Positions 8,924 through 17,791 of a DNA stretch of 64,000 nt are shown here, in pieces. Position numbers and translations under genes: made by a program. The notes below the pieces were generated by a model. It made no database searches. It saw only the letters and a program-made list of their open reading frames with translations, and was not told where the DNA came from. The stretch lies in contig NZ_CP126739.1 in the NCBI RefSeq assembly GCF_030246885.1, positions 2,914,001 to 2,978,000 on the forward strand. The letters are read 5' to 3'. The stretch's first letter is position 1; each line of letters starts with the position of its first letter. The DNA comes from Microbacterium sp. zg-B185. GTDB lineage: Bacteria; Actinomycetota; Actinomycetes; Actinomycetales; Microbacteriaceae.

Positions 8924-9420
8924 AATCCGCAGTTCGAGCGGCGCGCGTTGTCATACGTCGGATGGACCGTGTGCGCCACGCATTCGCGCGGTGGAAACTC
9001 ATCGCCCAAGGTGCGGATGTCGGCCGCCGCGCACGTGTTTCACCGAGCGCCGTCGTTCGTGGCCCGCAAGGTCTCGTTGTCGGAGACGATGTCGCGATCG
9101 GTGATTTCGTTCATATTTGGGCCGGTGGTGGTATCGCCATCGGCGCCGACTCGTTGATTGCGGCACATTGCTCACTCGCGTCGCAGTCGCACGCTGTGGA
9201 TGCTGTGCGGTCGGGCCTGCTATTCCGCAACTCCGAGGTCACAGCACCAATCACCATTGGAAGAAATGTCTGGATCGCTTCTAGCGTAACCATTAGCGCT
9301 GGCGTCACAATTGGCGACAATTGTATCGTCGGTGCCGGGTCCGTTGTCCTCAGTGATATCCCGCCGAACTGCCTCGCCGTTGGGGCGCCCGCTCGTGTCA
9401 TTCGTAAACTGACGGCCTAG
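8920..9420 (+). CDS. Left-handed beta-helix acyltransferase (WcaB/serine-acetyltransferase-like)
   Basis: Product of 166 residues built mostly of hexapeptide repeats (LVVGDDVAIGDFV, IAIGADSLIAAHC, ITIGRNVWIASSV, VTIGDNCIVGAGSVV) and ending CLAVGAPARVIRKL. The segment SLASQSHAVD carries the probable catalytic His. It is the third acyltransferase of this operon, translationally coupled to the polymerase through ATGA. It is the last plus-strand gene before two minus-strand glycosyltransferases that meet it tail to tail across a 106-base gap. The stop codon sits in a perfect 14-base palindrome (9412-9425) that is too short to call a terminator with confidence. Confidence 0.85.
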   Translation: MKSAVRAARVVIRRMDRVRHAFARWKLIAQGADVGRRARVSPSAVVRGPQGLVVGDDVAIGDFVHIWAGGGIAIGADSLIAAHCSLASQSHAVDAVRSGLLFRNSEVTAPITIGRNVWIASSVTISAGVTIGDNCIVGAGSVVLSDIPPNCLAVGAPARVIRKLTA

Positions 9421-9526
9421 GCCGTGAACTCCGCAGGTCAACTTGACACCGCGACTCGCCCCGCGGAAATTCGGGCCCAGCCGTGGTTCTAATGCAACGC
9501 GATTCGGACCGGCTGTAAATCGAGGA

Positions 9527-10651
9527 CTACGCCGCGGACCCAGACGCATCGACGCTCATTACGCGCGCCCATCGAGCAGCGACCGATCGCCACGAAAACT
9601 GTTGACTGGCGTACTCCACGGCGCTCGTACGGGCGGCCACGTAGTCTTGCACGACGTCCAATATCTCGTCCGCGACATGCTCCGGCGCTACGTCGGTCAG
9701 ACGACGCCCCGCGGATGCTGGCATCGACACTACCGACGCAACTGCGTCCGTAGTGATGACCGGTAGACCACGCGCCAGAGCCTCAGCGACGCCAATCCCG
9801 AAGTTCTCGTCTTCGCTCAACAATAGGAATACATCGTTATCCCTGAACAGCGCTTCCTTTCTGGCACCCTCGACTTGACCCACGAAGCGCACCGCATGCT
9901 CCGCCTGCAAGCTCTTGCTCAACATGCGTAGCTCATCCGTTGCAGCGTCCGTGCCGACGCCGGCAATGGACAGCTGAGCCTCCACACCGCGAGCCAGAAG
10001 TTCGGCAAGCGCACGTATTGACAAGTCAATCCGCTTCTTGGGTGCGATCCGAGAGACCGAAAGGAGGCGAAGCGGTAGGTGAGGCCCCCTCGATGCGGGT
10101 GCCTCTGGGGGTTCTCCCGCGCCCGCTCCCACCACGAAGAGTCGATCCGTCCGTGCAAGCGCTGAGAGTTCCTGCGCCTCTTGGCCGGTTGCGACGACAA
10201 AATCAACGGAGCGATTAAGCCACCAACCAACCACGACCCCGAAGGCAAGTTTCTTGAGCCTGTGTCGCTGACGATCGTACTTGGTAAGAGCTCCGTGCGG
10301 CATAATCAAGATCTGTTTCCCTGATAGCAGACCAAGCACCGCAACCAGGGGCACCCACCCGAGGAAGTATCCGTGAATAATCCAGGACCTCGCCTGAAAT
10401 GCGTCACGGATAGCGCGGTAGGTGTGTGCACGCGCCCGCCGTCCCCGCAGAGTGAGCGTCCGGGGATCGAGAGCAGGGTAGTCAACACGAGACACGTAGT
10501 GTTCCAGAAGGCTGTGCTCGGATCCATGAATAGTGATGAGTCGCGTCGGGACACCGATGGCATTCAGTGCGAAATTCACCTCAAGGGCATGCCGAGCCGG
10601 GCCCCCGTCAAGAGCCGAAAGAGTGTTGTTGAACTGGACGACGGCTGTCAT
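9527..10651 (-). CDS. Glycosyltransferase family 4
   Basis: Product of about 374 residues with GT-B fold. The N-terminal domain opens with MTAVVQFNNTLSALDGGPAR, the GG loop that binds substrate. The C-terminal domain has LRLLSVSRIAPKKRIDLSI and the sugar-nucleotide site SEDENFGIGVAEALARGLPV, a retaining-GT EX7E pattern. The start at 10651 overlaps the stop of the upstream glycosyltransferase as ATGA, so it is the third gene of a three-gene minus-strand group (beta-helix acyltransferase, GT2, this gene). It probably adds a sugar to the same repeat unit. An in-frame ATG 39 bases earlier lies inside the neighbouring gene and is not needed. Confidence 0.88.
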   Translation of the reverse strand: MTAVVQFNNTLSALDGGPARHALEVNFALNAIGVPTRLITIHGSEHSLLEHYVSRVDYPALDPRTLTLRGRRARAHTYRAIRDAFQARSWIIHGYFLGWVPLVAVLGLLSGKQILIMPHGALTKYDRQRHRLKKLAFGVVVGWWLNRSVDFVVATGQEAQELSALARTDRLFVVGAGAGEPPEAPASRGPHLPLRLLSVSRIAPKKRIDLSIRALAELLARGVEAQLSIAGVGTDAATDELRMLSKSLQAEHAVRFVGQVEGARKEALFRDNDVFLLLSEDENFGIGVAEALARGLPVITTDAVASVVSMPASAGRRLTDVAPEHVADEILDVVQDYVAARTSAVEYASQQFSWRSVAARWARVMSVDASGSAA

Positions 10652-11478
10652 GCGCGCAACCGCTCGCGAGTCTTCACACCGATTTGCCAATAGTACGCGG
10701 CGAGGGCGACCGCATAGTCGAATCCCGCACGACCGTCCAGAAAGCCGGCGCGAAGAATGTACGCGTATGCGAAAAATAGCAGTGGCTTAAAAGGTAACAC
10801 GTCGAACAGTCGGCCCTTCGAGGTGCGCTTGCTGGCGACGTGCTCGCGAAGTGTGGAGTTGGTACGCAGATGAGCCTCCCAATCGGAATACCGATTGTGA
10901 CGAGCAAACCAACTCGAAACTGGGTCCCGATCGTCATGGACGATCCGGCTTCGCAGCCTGCCAATCGACCATGACGTCTCCGGCTGATAGTGCCCTTCTA
11001 CTTCGCGGATGCCGGGAGCGCTTAGATCATCAACAACGGGGAAGTGCGCCCGATCAACGTGGAGAAGCGAACGCTTTGTTACGACGTGGCCGAAGCGCAG
11101 ATACCTGCCGGCGAACCGGTACAGCAAATTGATGTCATAGGCGCCGTGGTTGCTCTCGGCAAGATGGTCGTCCAGGATAGCTAGCTCGCGCACGAGCGAA
11201 AGCGAGGGGAATTCGTCCGCGTCGAGCAGTAGAACCCATTCGTTTACGGCCCCCGCGTTCTGGAGGCTCCATTGCTTCTTCTTGGGGTACTTCCCATCCC
11301 ACGCGAAGTCAACTGTGCGCGCGCCGTGGCGCTCAGCGATCTCCACCGTATTGTCTTCGCTTTGCGAATCAACGACAATGACGTCTTCGAAGGCAGAGAG
11401 TTGTCCGAGCGTATTACCCAGTCCGGCCTCCTCGTTCTTGGCGAGGATGATCACCGAAATATTCCTGATGCGGATCAA
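10648..11478 (-). CDS. Glycosyltransferase family 2 (WaaE/KdtX-like)
   Basis: Product of about 276 residues. The motifs NISVIILAKNEE, VIVVDSQSEDNTVEIA and the DxD-like LLLDADEFPS, followed by the YRFAGRYLRFGH region, match the lipopolysaccharide-core beta-glucosyltransferase-like GT2 group. I start it at TTG 11478: this codon overlaps the TGA of the preceding acyltransferase (TTGA), and the frame upstream of it lies wholly inside that gene. A hydrophobic patch LLFFAYAYILRAGF near the C-terminus may contact the membrane. In a Gram-positive context it most likely extends the exopolysaccharide unit, since no lipopolysaccharide is expected. Confidence 0.85.
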   Translation of the reverse strand: MIRIRNISVIILAKNEEAGLGNTLGQLSAFEDVIVVDSQSEDNTVEIAERHGARTVDFAWDGKYPKKKQWSLQNAGAVNEWVLLLDADEFPSLSLVRELAILDDHLAESNHGAYDINLLYRFAGRYLRFGHVVTKRSLLHVDRAHFPVVDDLSAPGIREVEGHYQPETSWSIGRLRSRIVHDDRDPVSSWFARHNRYSDWEAHLRTNSTLREHVASKRTSKGRLFDVLPFKPLLFFAYAYILRAGFLDGRAGFDYAVALAAYYWQIGVKTRERLRA

Positions 11479-12047
11479 GGAGTTCTCGCCTTCGTAAATC
11501 TCATAGAAACGAACATAATGGGATTTCCTCCCCAAATTTCGCCTTCGGGGATCTCGTTGCCTTCGAGCAGACTCAGTGGTTTTATAAGAGCGGCTCGTCC
11601 GACTCGGGTGCCCCCCAGCACCACGCACCGGGACGTAATCCACGCACCGTCGTCGACATAGACCGGGGAGGTAATCAGCGCCATGTCTTTGCGGTGGGCG
11701 TGGCTCCCGGTGGTCAAGAACGTCTCCTGCGAGATGACGACGTCGTTGGCGACGTAAATGTGGTCCTGATTATGGAACCACACGCCCTCGCCGATCCACG
11801 ATCGCGCGCCGATGTGCAGTTTCCAAGGGAACTTGACGCGAGTACGCGGTCGGAATACGACTCCCTCGCCGATTTCTGCGCCGAACGCGCGCAGCACCCT
11901 GATGCGGAGCGACGAACTGATCTGCCATGCGTTCGTCACGAACAGCAACTCGCAAACTGCCCAGAGGTACACAACCCAGATCGGCCGATCCCAGCTCGCT
12001 CGCTCGCCAGGGGCCTTCGAGAGGTCGATCACCGGAATTGCGGTCAT
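11475..12047 (-). CDS. WcaF-like exopolysaccharide acetyltransferase
   Basis: Product of 190 residues. The N-terminus, ending in a conserved hydrophobic stretch (WDRPIWVVYLWAVCELLF) and the segment LRIRVLRAFGAEIGEGVVF, is the pattern of colanic-acid acetyltransferase WcaF-like proteins. Hexapeptide turns follow (LHIGARSWIGEGVWFHN), then TTGSHAHRKDM with the candidate catalytic His, and a closing GNEIPEGEIWGGNPIMF. A clear AAAGGGAAA site precedes the ATG. It is transcribed away from the WcaI-like glycosyltransferase with only 55 bases between the start codons, so promoters for both directions must be packed there. Acetylation of fucose or a nearby sugar is plausible, given gmd and fcl downstream. 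Confidence 0.87.
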   Translation of the reverse strand: MTAIPVIDLSKAPGERASWDRPIWVVYLWAVCELLFVTNAWQISSSLRIRVLRAFGAEIGEGVVFRPRTRVKFPWKLHIGARSWIGEGVWFHNQDHIYVANDVVISQETFLTTGSHAHRKDMALITSPVYVDDGAWITSRCVVLGGTRVGRAALIKPLSLLEGNEIPEGEIWGGNPIMFVSMRFTKARTP

Positions 12048-12090
12048 TTGCTTTCCCTTTCCAGTAACACGAGCGAAATCGCGACTCGAC

Positions 12091-12096
12091 TATCCT
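12091..12096 (+). promoter_or_regulatory. Putative -10 element (TATCCT) for a leaderless transcript
   Basis: TATCCT lies six bases before the ATG at 12103, and no Shine-Dalgarno sequence separates them. The same arrangement recurs at several other genes in this window (47047, 53924, minus strand at 61399). No -35 hexamer is obvious. Prediction from spacing only. Confidence 0.35.
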
Positions 12097-12102
12097 TGAA
12101 GC

Positions 12103-13389
12103 ATGGCGTCGCCCCCACGTGTTCTGGTCCTCGGGCTGAACTATCCCCCTGAGAGGACTGGCATCGCTCCGTACACCGGGTCGATGGCTCGCGGACTAGC
12201 TCGCCGAGGTTTCGATACCCGTGTTTTGACGACTCACCCCCATTATCCCGCGTGGAAGGTCATGCCAGGTTACGGGGATTGGTCACGGAGCGAACAAATC
12301 GATGGGGTCGCCGTTACGCGGCTGAGGCACTACGTTCCCGCTCTTCCGAAGGGTCTGCGGCGCGTTCTCTCCGAAATCAGCTTCGGAGCACGAGCGTCCC
12401 TGCGTCGATGGGGTCACGCCGATGCACTTGTCGTCGTCTCGCCCGGGCTGATCTCCTCCTTGATCTGCACCGTGCACGTACGGCTTACCCACCGCACAAA
12501 ACCGCTCATCGTGTGGGTGCAGGATCTTTACACGCTGGGCATGACGGAGACGGGCGAGACGAACGGCTTCGCCGTGCGCGTCATGAGAGCGATGGAAGGC
12601 CGACTTCTTCGAAGCGCTGACCGGATCGTGGTGATCCACGACCGCTTCGCCACAAGGGTTGCCGATGACTTCGGCGTCCGCCCGGAGCGGATCGAGGTGA
12701 TTCGTAACTGGACACACCTACCACCCAGCCCGGAGGTGGATGTGGCGGCCTCAAGAAGGAAGTTCGGCTGGGCTCCGGATGAGACCATCGTGCTCCATGC
12801 CGGAAATATGGGTGTCAAGCAGGGCCTGGAGAACGTCGTTCGGGCCGCCCGCATCGCCTCCGAACGCGGTTTGCCCGTCCGGTTCGTCCTGCTCGGCCAT
12901 GGTGCGCAACTCGACCACCTGAAGACGCTGGGATCCGGCCTCAAGACCCTGGAATTCACAGCCCCACTGAATGACGCTGATTTCGCAGCCGCACTAGCGA
13001 GCGCTGACAGCCTGCTCGTCAATGAGTTGCCCGGCATCTCTGAGATGGCCGTCCCCAGCAAACTCACGTCTTACTTCTCCGCCGGCCGACCAGTTGTTGC
13101 AGCCACAGACCTGGCGGGGATCACCGCCGAAGAGATTCACAACGCAGGCGCCGGGGTCGTCGTCCGTGCCGGGGACCCCGAGTCCCTACTCAATGCGGTG
13201 CTGGCGCTCGCGGCCGATCCGAGCCGTGCAGCCACTCTCGGGCAGAATGGACGACAGTACAGAAAGACCGTGCTCGATGAAGAGTCGGCGATCGACCGCT
13301 TCACGGAAATGTTGGCTCAGCTCGTCTCCCCGGATGACGGCGTCACGAACAGTGTCCCCCCCACACTGGATACAACTAGCACCATATGA
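12103..13389 (+). CDS. WcaI/WbuB-like glycosyltransferase family 4
   Basis: Product of 428 residues, GT-B fold. The opening [20 protein letters not shown] and [17 protein letters not shown] is the signature of the colanic-acid WcaI / WbuB L-fucosamine-transferase-like group. The C-terminal domain has [17 protein letters not shown] and the donor site [20 protein letters not shown]. It is followed without a gap by gmd and fcl, so fucose or a related 6-deoxysugar is the probable donor, which agrees with the family. That substrate guess is inference. The start ATG appears leaderless. The gene sits at the transition from AT-richer to GC-richer codon use. Confidence 0.88.
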   Translation: MASPPRVLVLGLNYPPERTGIAPYTGSMARGLARRGFDTRVLTTHPHYPAWKVMPGYGDWSRSEQIDGVAVTRLRHYVPALPKGLRRVLSEISFGARASLRRWGHADALVVVSPGLISSLICTVHVRLTHRTKPLIVWVQDLYTLGMTETGETNGFAVRVMRAMEGRLLRSADRIVVIHDRFATRVADDFGVRPERIEVIRNWTHLPPSPEVDVAASRRKFGWAPDETIVLHAGNMGVKQGLENVVRAARIASERGLPVRFVLLGHGAQLDHLKTLGSGLKTLEFTAPLNDADFAAALASADSLLVNELPGISEMAVPSKLTSYFSAGRPVVAATDLAGITAEEIHNAGAGVVVRAGDPESLLNAVLALAADPSRAATLGQNGRQYRKTVLDEESAIDRFTEMLAQLVSPDDGVTNSVPPTLDTTSTI

Positions 13390-13400
13390 AGGAGCAGGCC

Positions 13401-14438
13401 TTGGCCAAGCGCGCACTCATCACCGGCATCACTGGGCAAGACGGGTCTTACCTTGCAGAACTTCTGTTGTCGAAGGGATACGAGGTGCACGGGCTCATCC
13501 GTCGTGCGTCGACCTTCAATACCTCTCGCATCGACCACCTGTACGTAGACCCGCATGATCCGAACGCCAAGCTATTCCTTCACTACGGCGATCTGAGTGA
13601 TGGCGCGCGTCTCGTGACCCTCCTCGCCGAGATCAATCCCGACGAGGTCTACAACCTCGCCGCGCAGTCGCACGTGCGTGTCTCGTTCGACGAGCCAGAA
13701 CACACGGCGGACACCACGGGCACCGGGACCATTCGGCTTCTCGAGGCCGTGCGTATGTCGGGTGTTCAGCCCCGCTTCTACCAGGCGTCATCGTCCGAGC
13801 TGTACGGCGCCACCCCGCCGCCGCAGAGCGAGACGACACCCTTCTACCCCCGCTCGCCTTACGCTGCCGCGAAGCTCTACAGCTACTGGATCACCAAGAA
13901 CTACCGCGAGGCATACGACATGTTCGCGGTGAACGGCATCCTGTTCAACCATGAGTCGCCCCGACGCGGCGAGACGTTTGTGACGCGCAAGATCACGCGC
14001 GCTGTCGCTGCGATCAAGGCGGGCACGCAGGACTACGTGTACATGGGAAACCTCGACTCGGTTCGCGATTGGGGCTACGCGGCCGAATACGTCGAAGGCA
14101 TGTGGCGGATGCTGCAGGTCGACACCCCGGACGACTACGTGCTCGCCACTGGCGTCGGCATCACGGTGCGGGAGTTCCTCGAGATTTCCTTCAGCCACGC
14201 TGGGCTCGACTGGGAGAAGCACGTCCGATTCGACGAGCGCTACCTGCGACCGACCGAGGTTGATGCCCTGATCGGCGACCCCAGCAAGGCGCATGAAGAA
14301 CTCGGCTGGAAGGCGACCGTCGACGGCCGTCAGCTGGCGAAGCTCATGGTGGACGCGGACCTGGAGGCCATCGGCCACGCCGGCACGCCGTGGATCGATG
14401 CCGTCAACCTGGACTCGTGGAAGATGGCGACGGCATGA
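13401..14438 (+). CDS. gmd: GDP-mannose 4,6-dehydratase
   Basis: This enzyme converts GDP-D-mannose to GDP-4-keto-6-deoxy-D-mannose, the first step to GDP-L-fucose. It is an NADP-dependent extended [15 protein letters not shown] (glycine-rich loop), the characteristic [15 protein letters not shown], the active-site region SSSELYG and the catalytic YAAAK, and [18 protein letters not shown] choose TTG 13401 because AAGGAG (13389-13394) sits six bases before it and the protein then starts [11 protein letters not shown] as the family does. An ATG at 13386 overlaps the preceding stop but has no Shine-Dalgarno sequence. The next gene, fcl, starts within its last codons. Length (345) is normal. Confidence 0.96.
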   Translation: MAKRALITGITGQDGSYLAELLLSKGYEVHGLIRRASTFNTSRIDHLYVDPHDPNAKLFLHYGDLSDGARLVTLLAEINPDEVYNLAAQSHVRVSFDEPEHTADTTGTGTIRLLEAVRMSGVQPRFYQASSSELYGATPPPQSETTPFYPRSPYAAAKLYSYWITKNYREAYDMFAVNGILFNHESPRRGETFVTRKITRAVAAIKAGTQDYVYMGNLDSVRDWGYAAEYVEGMWRMLQVDTPDDYVLATGVGITVREFLEISFSHAGLDWEKHVRFDERYLRPTEVDALIGDPSKAHEELGWKATVDGRQLAKLMVDADLEAIGHAGTPWIDAVNLDSWKMATA

Positions 14439-15415
14439 CAGCCGTCGATGGTGTCGAGTACACGCCGAGCGAACTGGATCGTGGCGCGACGTTCTACGTC
14501 GCCGGGCACCGAGGCCTCGTCGGATCCGCGATCGTCCGCAAGCTCGAGGCATCCGGGTTCGAGAAGATCGTTGGCAAGTCGTCGGCCGAGCTCGACCTCA
14601 AGGACCGCGATGCGGTCTTCGCGTACATGTCCGAGATCAAGCCGAAATACGTGGTTCTCGCTGCAGCGAAGGTGGGTGGCATACTCGCGAACTCGACGTA
14701 TCCGGTGGACTTCCTCAGCGACAATATGCGCATCCAGGTGAACGTGCTGGACGCGGCCCTCGCCAACGATGTTGAGCGGGTCGCGTTTCTCGGGTCGTCG
14801 TGCATCTATCCGAAGTTCGCTGAGCAGCCCATTCGCGAAGACTCGTTGCTCACCGGGCACCTGGAGCCCACCAACGATGCCTACGCGATCGCGAAGATCG
14901 CCGGCATCCTGCAGACGCAGGCTGTGCGGCGGCAGTACGGACTCCCCTGGATCTCGGCAATGCCGACGAACCTCTACGGCCCGAACGACAACTTCTCGCC
15001 GCAGGGGTCGCATGTCCTTCCTGCCCTGATCCGCCGCTATGACGAAGCAGCCTCCGCCGGCGCTGAGGTTGTGACGAACTGGGGCACGGGCACGCCTCGC
15101 CGTGAGTTCTTGCACTCCGATGACATGGCCGACGCGGTCCTGCACCTGCTGGAGCACTACGACGGACCTGAGCAGGTCAACGTCGGTACCGGTTCGGACG
15201 TCACGATTCGAGAGATCGCCGAGACCATCGCCGGCGTCGTCGGGTTCTCCGGTGAGACGGAATGGGACACCTCCAAGCCGGACGGGACGCCGCAGAAGCT
15301 GCTCGACGTGTCGAAGCTGGCGGAAGCGGGCTGGCGGTCGAAGATCGGTCTGCAAGAGGGACTCGAACGCACCGTCGGCTGGTATCGAGATCACGTCGGA
15401 GCCTTGCGCGAGTAA
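14435..15415 (+). CDS. fcl: GDP-L-fucose synthase (GDP-4-keto-6-deoxymannose epimerase/reductase)
   Basis: Epimerises and reduces the Gmd product to GDP-L-fucose using NADPH. Product of 326 residues, with cofactor loop [14 protein letters not shown], catalytic region [10 protein letters not shown] and the YxxxK motif in [11 protein letters not shown], and [11 protein letters not shown], which is highly conserved in the family. ATG at 14435 overlaps the gmd stop as ATGA, so the pair is translationally coupled. The N-terminus has about 20 extra polar residues before the first beta strand compared with the Escherichia coli enzyme. Together the two genes supply GDP-L-fucose to the fucosyltransferase-like proteins upstream. 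A strong hairpin follows 34 bases after the stop. Confidence 0.95.
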   Translation: MTAVDGVEYTPSELDRGATFYVAGHRGLVGSAIVRKLEASGFEKIVGKSSAELDLKDRDAVFAYMSEIKPKYVVLAAAKVGGILANSTYPVDFLSDNMRIQVNVLDAALANDVERVAFLGSSCIYPKFAEQPIREDSLLTGHLEPTNDAYAIAKIAGILQTQAVRRQYGLPWISAMPTNLYGPNDNFSPQGSHVLPALIRRYDEAASAGAEVVTNWGTGTPRREFLHSDDMADAVLHLLEHYDGPEQVNVGTGSDVTIREIAETIAGVVGFSGETEWDTSKPDGTPQKLLDVSKLAEAGWRSKIGLQEGLERTVGWYRDHVGALRE

Positions 15416-15448
15416 CGGCCGAGGCTGACACACCCTCGACTTTCCCCA

Positions 15449-15488
15449 CACCAGTTCTTGTCCCCCTTTCGGGGGACAAGAACTGGTG
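15449..15488. terminator. Perfect 18-bp inverted repeat with TTTC loop (probable end of the fcl operon)
   Basis: CACCAGTTCTTGTCCCCC (15449-15466) is matched without error by its reverse complement (15471-15488) around the loop TTTC. It stands between fcl and the small gene at 15547. There is no U-tract, so it is not a textbook intrinsic terminator, but hairpin-only terminators are common in actinobacteria. Its strength would allow it to act from either strand, or to protect the transcript end. Confidence 0.6.
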
Positions 15489-15546
15489 ATAACGTACATC
15501 CCATGCGGCAGCGTGCAGAGGCACGGCCGCCTTGCTGGGGAGCATC

Positions 15547-15816
15547 ATGGGGAACCGAATTTTACAGTTTGTCGACCGTGTTTTCTGGGGGAAAGCGGTC
15601 GTCCAGTGCGAAGAATGCGCGCGAGAATTGCCCGCGCATCTAGCCTTCTGGCGGGGTCTGCACACCTTCTGCTCGATTGAGCACGAGGCCGCAGAAGCCC
15701 AGGCTCTGGGGGCTATGGGAGTCGCTGCCCCTCAATCGATGATTGTTGCGACGCCAGTGGCCGTGACTCACGTCACGCGGGATCGTCGGCGTTCCCTCAC
15801 TACTGTCCTGCACTGA
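15547..15816 (+). CDS. Small Cys/His-containing hypothetical protein
   Basis: Product of 89 residues, not recognised by name. CEECARELP (about 23-31) and FCSIEHE (about 44-50) provide a C-x2-C ... C-x3-H arrangement that could bind zinc; FCSxEH recalls zinc-ribbon or TRASH-like knuckles. The N-terminus MGNRILQFVDRVFWGK is amphipathic. ATG 15547 has GGGGAG at 15537-15542. The last 17 bases overlap the 3' end of the opposite NUDIX gene. A stand-alone small zinc-knuckle protein is a guess; a spurious frame remains possible, though start signal and composition look genuine. Confidence 0.55.
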   Translation: MGNRILQFVDRVFWGKAVVQCEECARELPAHLAFWRGLHTFCSIEHEAAEAQALGAMGVAAPQSMIVATPVAVTHVTRDRRRSLTTVLH

Positions 15817-16297
15817 ACAGGCGCCTGAGCAGGCGACCGCAGCCCGGCCACAGAGGCTCGGGAGGGTCGTCCAGCGGGAAGTAGGCGAAGTCCAGCGCCT
15901 CGCCCTGAGGTGTGGCCGCTCCCTCGTGCTCGACGATGAATGACAGTCCGATCGCATGCTTGCGGGCATCGTCACCATACGGTGTGCCGTCAGCGGGCGC
16001 GATGTCGGCCGGAAACCACTGGAACACGTCGACGGGCTGCGGCTCGAGCGGCAGAACGATGTCGATCTGCAGGGTTTCTCGAGCGTGGCGCCTCAGCGCG
16101 TCGGCAAGGGTCTCGCCGCGCTGGATGCGACCCCCGAGGTGACACCACACCTCGCCGTACGGTGAATGCCGCAGGATCAGCCCCACCTGCTGTTCTGCAC
16201 CTGCTTTACGTGTTGGTGGGACGAGAACGAAGTCGACGCAGGCGATCGGCATCGAATGCTCGATCTCGGTGTACAAAGCCTCTGGCAGGAACGTCAT
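15800..16297 (-). CDS. NUDIX-fold protein, DUF4916 / GDP-mannose hydrolase-like
   Basis: Product of about 165 residues (start at MTFLPEALY; an in-frame ATG at 16327 would add ten residues). A NUDIX helix region is present as GGRIQRGETLADALRRHARE, but the canonical REUxEE part reads RHARETLQI. That departs from the metal-binding consensus and is closer to the altered box of GDP-mannose mannosyl hydrolases. The N-terminal segment with MPIACVDFVLV and WCHLGGR fits the actinobacterial DUF4916 group. Lying between the GDP-fucose genes and ugd, it may clean up or tune nucleotide-sugar pools. That role is inference; hydrolase activity cannot be taken for granted. Confidence 0.7.
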   Translation of the reverse strand: MTFLPEALYTEIEHSMPIACVDFVLVPPTRKAGAEQQVGLILRHSPYGEVWCHLGGRIQRGETLADALRRHARETLQIDIVLPLEPQPVDVFQWFPADIAPADGTPYGDDARKHAIGLSFIVEHEGAATPQGEALDFAYFPLDDPPEPLWPGCGRLLRRLFSAGQ

Positions 16298-16462
16298 TCC
16301 CCCATTGTGGCCACGCGCCCGGGGCATGACGGGATCGGCAGAAAGACTGAGAGGATGGGAATTCCGGCCAGGACGCTTTCGGAAACATCCGCCTGGTAAG
16401 AAGAGATCGAATCATCGCCGCCAATGGTCGCCGGCATCCCCCCAGCACATCGAGGAGTTTCC

Positions 16463-17791
16463 ATGCGCCTGTCCGTTATCGGATGCGGTTACCTCGGCGC
16501 GGTTCACGCCGCTGCCATGGCATCGATCGGTCACGAGGTCGTCGGCATCGACGTCGACGAGCAGAAGGTCGCCACCCTGTCCCGCGGTGAGGCTCCCTTC
16601 TTCGAACCCGGTCTGGCGGAGATCCTCACCGAAGGCATCGCGTCCGGCCGCCTGCGGTTCACGACCGACATGGCCGAAGCGCACGGCGCCGACGTGCACT
16701 TCGTCGGCGTCGGCACACCTCAGCAGAAGGACAGCCACGCGGCCGACCTCTCGTATGTGAACCGCGCCTTCGATGCGCTGATCCCCTACCTGCGGCCCGG
16801 TGACATCGTCGCGGGCAAGTCGACCGTGCCGGTCGGCACGGCCGCCGACCTGGCCGAACGCGTGCACCCGACCGGTGCGACCCTGGTGTGGAACCCGGAG
16901 TTCCTCCGCGAGGGCTGGGCCGTGCAGGACACCATCGACCCCGACCGGCTGGTGGCGGGTGTCCCCAGCACGAGCTCCGGCGTGCCCACCGAAGACGGTG
17001 ACCGGGCAGCCGGCATCCTGCGCGAGGTGTACCACCCCGCGATCGCCAAGCAGACGCCTTTCATCGTCACCGACTACGCCACCGCAGAGCTCGTGAAGGT
17101 CGCCGCGAACGCGTTCCTGGCCACCAAAATCTCGTTCATCAACGCGATGGCCGAGATCGCCGAGGTCACCGGAGCCGACGTGACGCAGCTCGCCGACGCG
17201 ATCGGGCACGACGCCCGCATCGGCCGGCGCTTCCTCGGCGCCGGCATCGGCTTCGGCGGCGGCTGCCTGCCGAAGGACATCCGCGCCTTCGCGGCGCGCG
17301 CAGAGGAGCTTGGCCGCGGAGAATCGATCAGCTTCCTGCGCGAGATCGATGCGATCAACCTGCGCCGCCGCGATCGCGCCGTTCAGCTCGTCGTCGAAGC
17401 CCTGGGCGGGTCGGTGTTCGAGAAGAAGATCACCGTGCTCGGCGCGGCCTTCAAGCCGCACAGCGACGACATCCGCGACTCCCCCGCCCTCGACGTCGCC
17501 GTCCAGCTGCGGGGGCTCGGAGCATCGGTGACGGTCACCGACCCGGCCGCGATCCCCAACGCCCAGCGCGTGCACCCGCAGCTGTCGTACATCGAGGACC
17601 GCGACGAGGCCCTGCGCGGTGCGGATGCCGTCATCGTCGTCACCGAGTGGGACGAGTACCGCCGGCAGCTCGCCCCCGAGCACGCCGCGACGCTGGTCGA
17701 AGGTCGCATCATCGTCGACGGGCGCAACTGCCTGGACTCGGCAGCGTGGCGCGCCGCCGGCTGGACGTACTACGGGATGGGCCGACCCTAG
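16463..17791 (+). CDS. ugd: UDP-glucose 6-dehydrogenase
   Basis: Oxidises UDP-glucose to UDP-glucuronate with two NAD+, providing acidic sugar for surface glycans. Product of 442 residues with the three expected domains: Rossmann VIGCGYLGAVHAAAMA (5-20), the central domain with KSTVPVGTA and NPEFLREG, and the catalytic loop GFGGGCLPKD, in which Cys268 is the nucleophile, followed by the UDP-binding C-terminal domain (AAFKPHSDDIRDSP). ATG 16463 has GAGGAG at 16452-16457. It stands as a single gene, GC-rich and typical of the chromosome, and is likely to serve both glycan loci. Confidence 0.96.
   Translation: MRLSVIGCGYLGAVHAAAMASIGHEVVGIDVDEQKVATLSRGEAPFFEPGLAEILTEGIASGRLRFTTDMAEAHGADVHFVGVGTPQQKDSHAADLSYVNRAFDALIPYLRPGDIVAGKSTVPVGTAADLAERVHPTGATLVWNPEFLREGWAVQDTIDPDRLVAGVPSTSSGVPTEDGDRAAGILREVYHPAIAKQTPFIVTDYATAELVKVAANAFLATKISFINAMAEIAEVTGADVTQLADAIGHDARIGRRFLGAGIGFGGGCLPKDIRAFAARAEELGRGESISFLREIDAINLRRRDRAVQLVVEALGGSVFEKKITVLGAAFKPHSDDIRDSPALDVAVQLRGLGASVTVTDPAAIPNAQRVHPQLSYIEDRDEALRGADAVIVVTEWDEYRRQLAPEHAATLVEGRIIVDGRNCLDSAAWRAAGWTYYGMGRP

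Noticed and set aside
9412..9425. Perfect palindrome ACGGCCTAGGCCGT at the stop of an acyltransferase gene
   Set aside because: A seven-base stem with no loop and no U-tract; too small to support a terminator or operator call.
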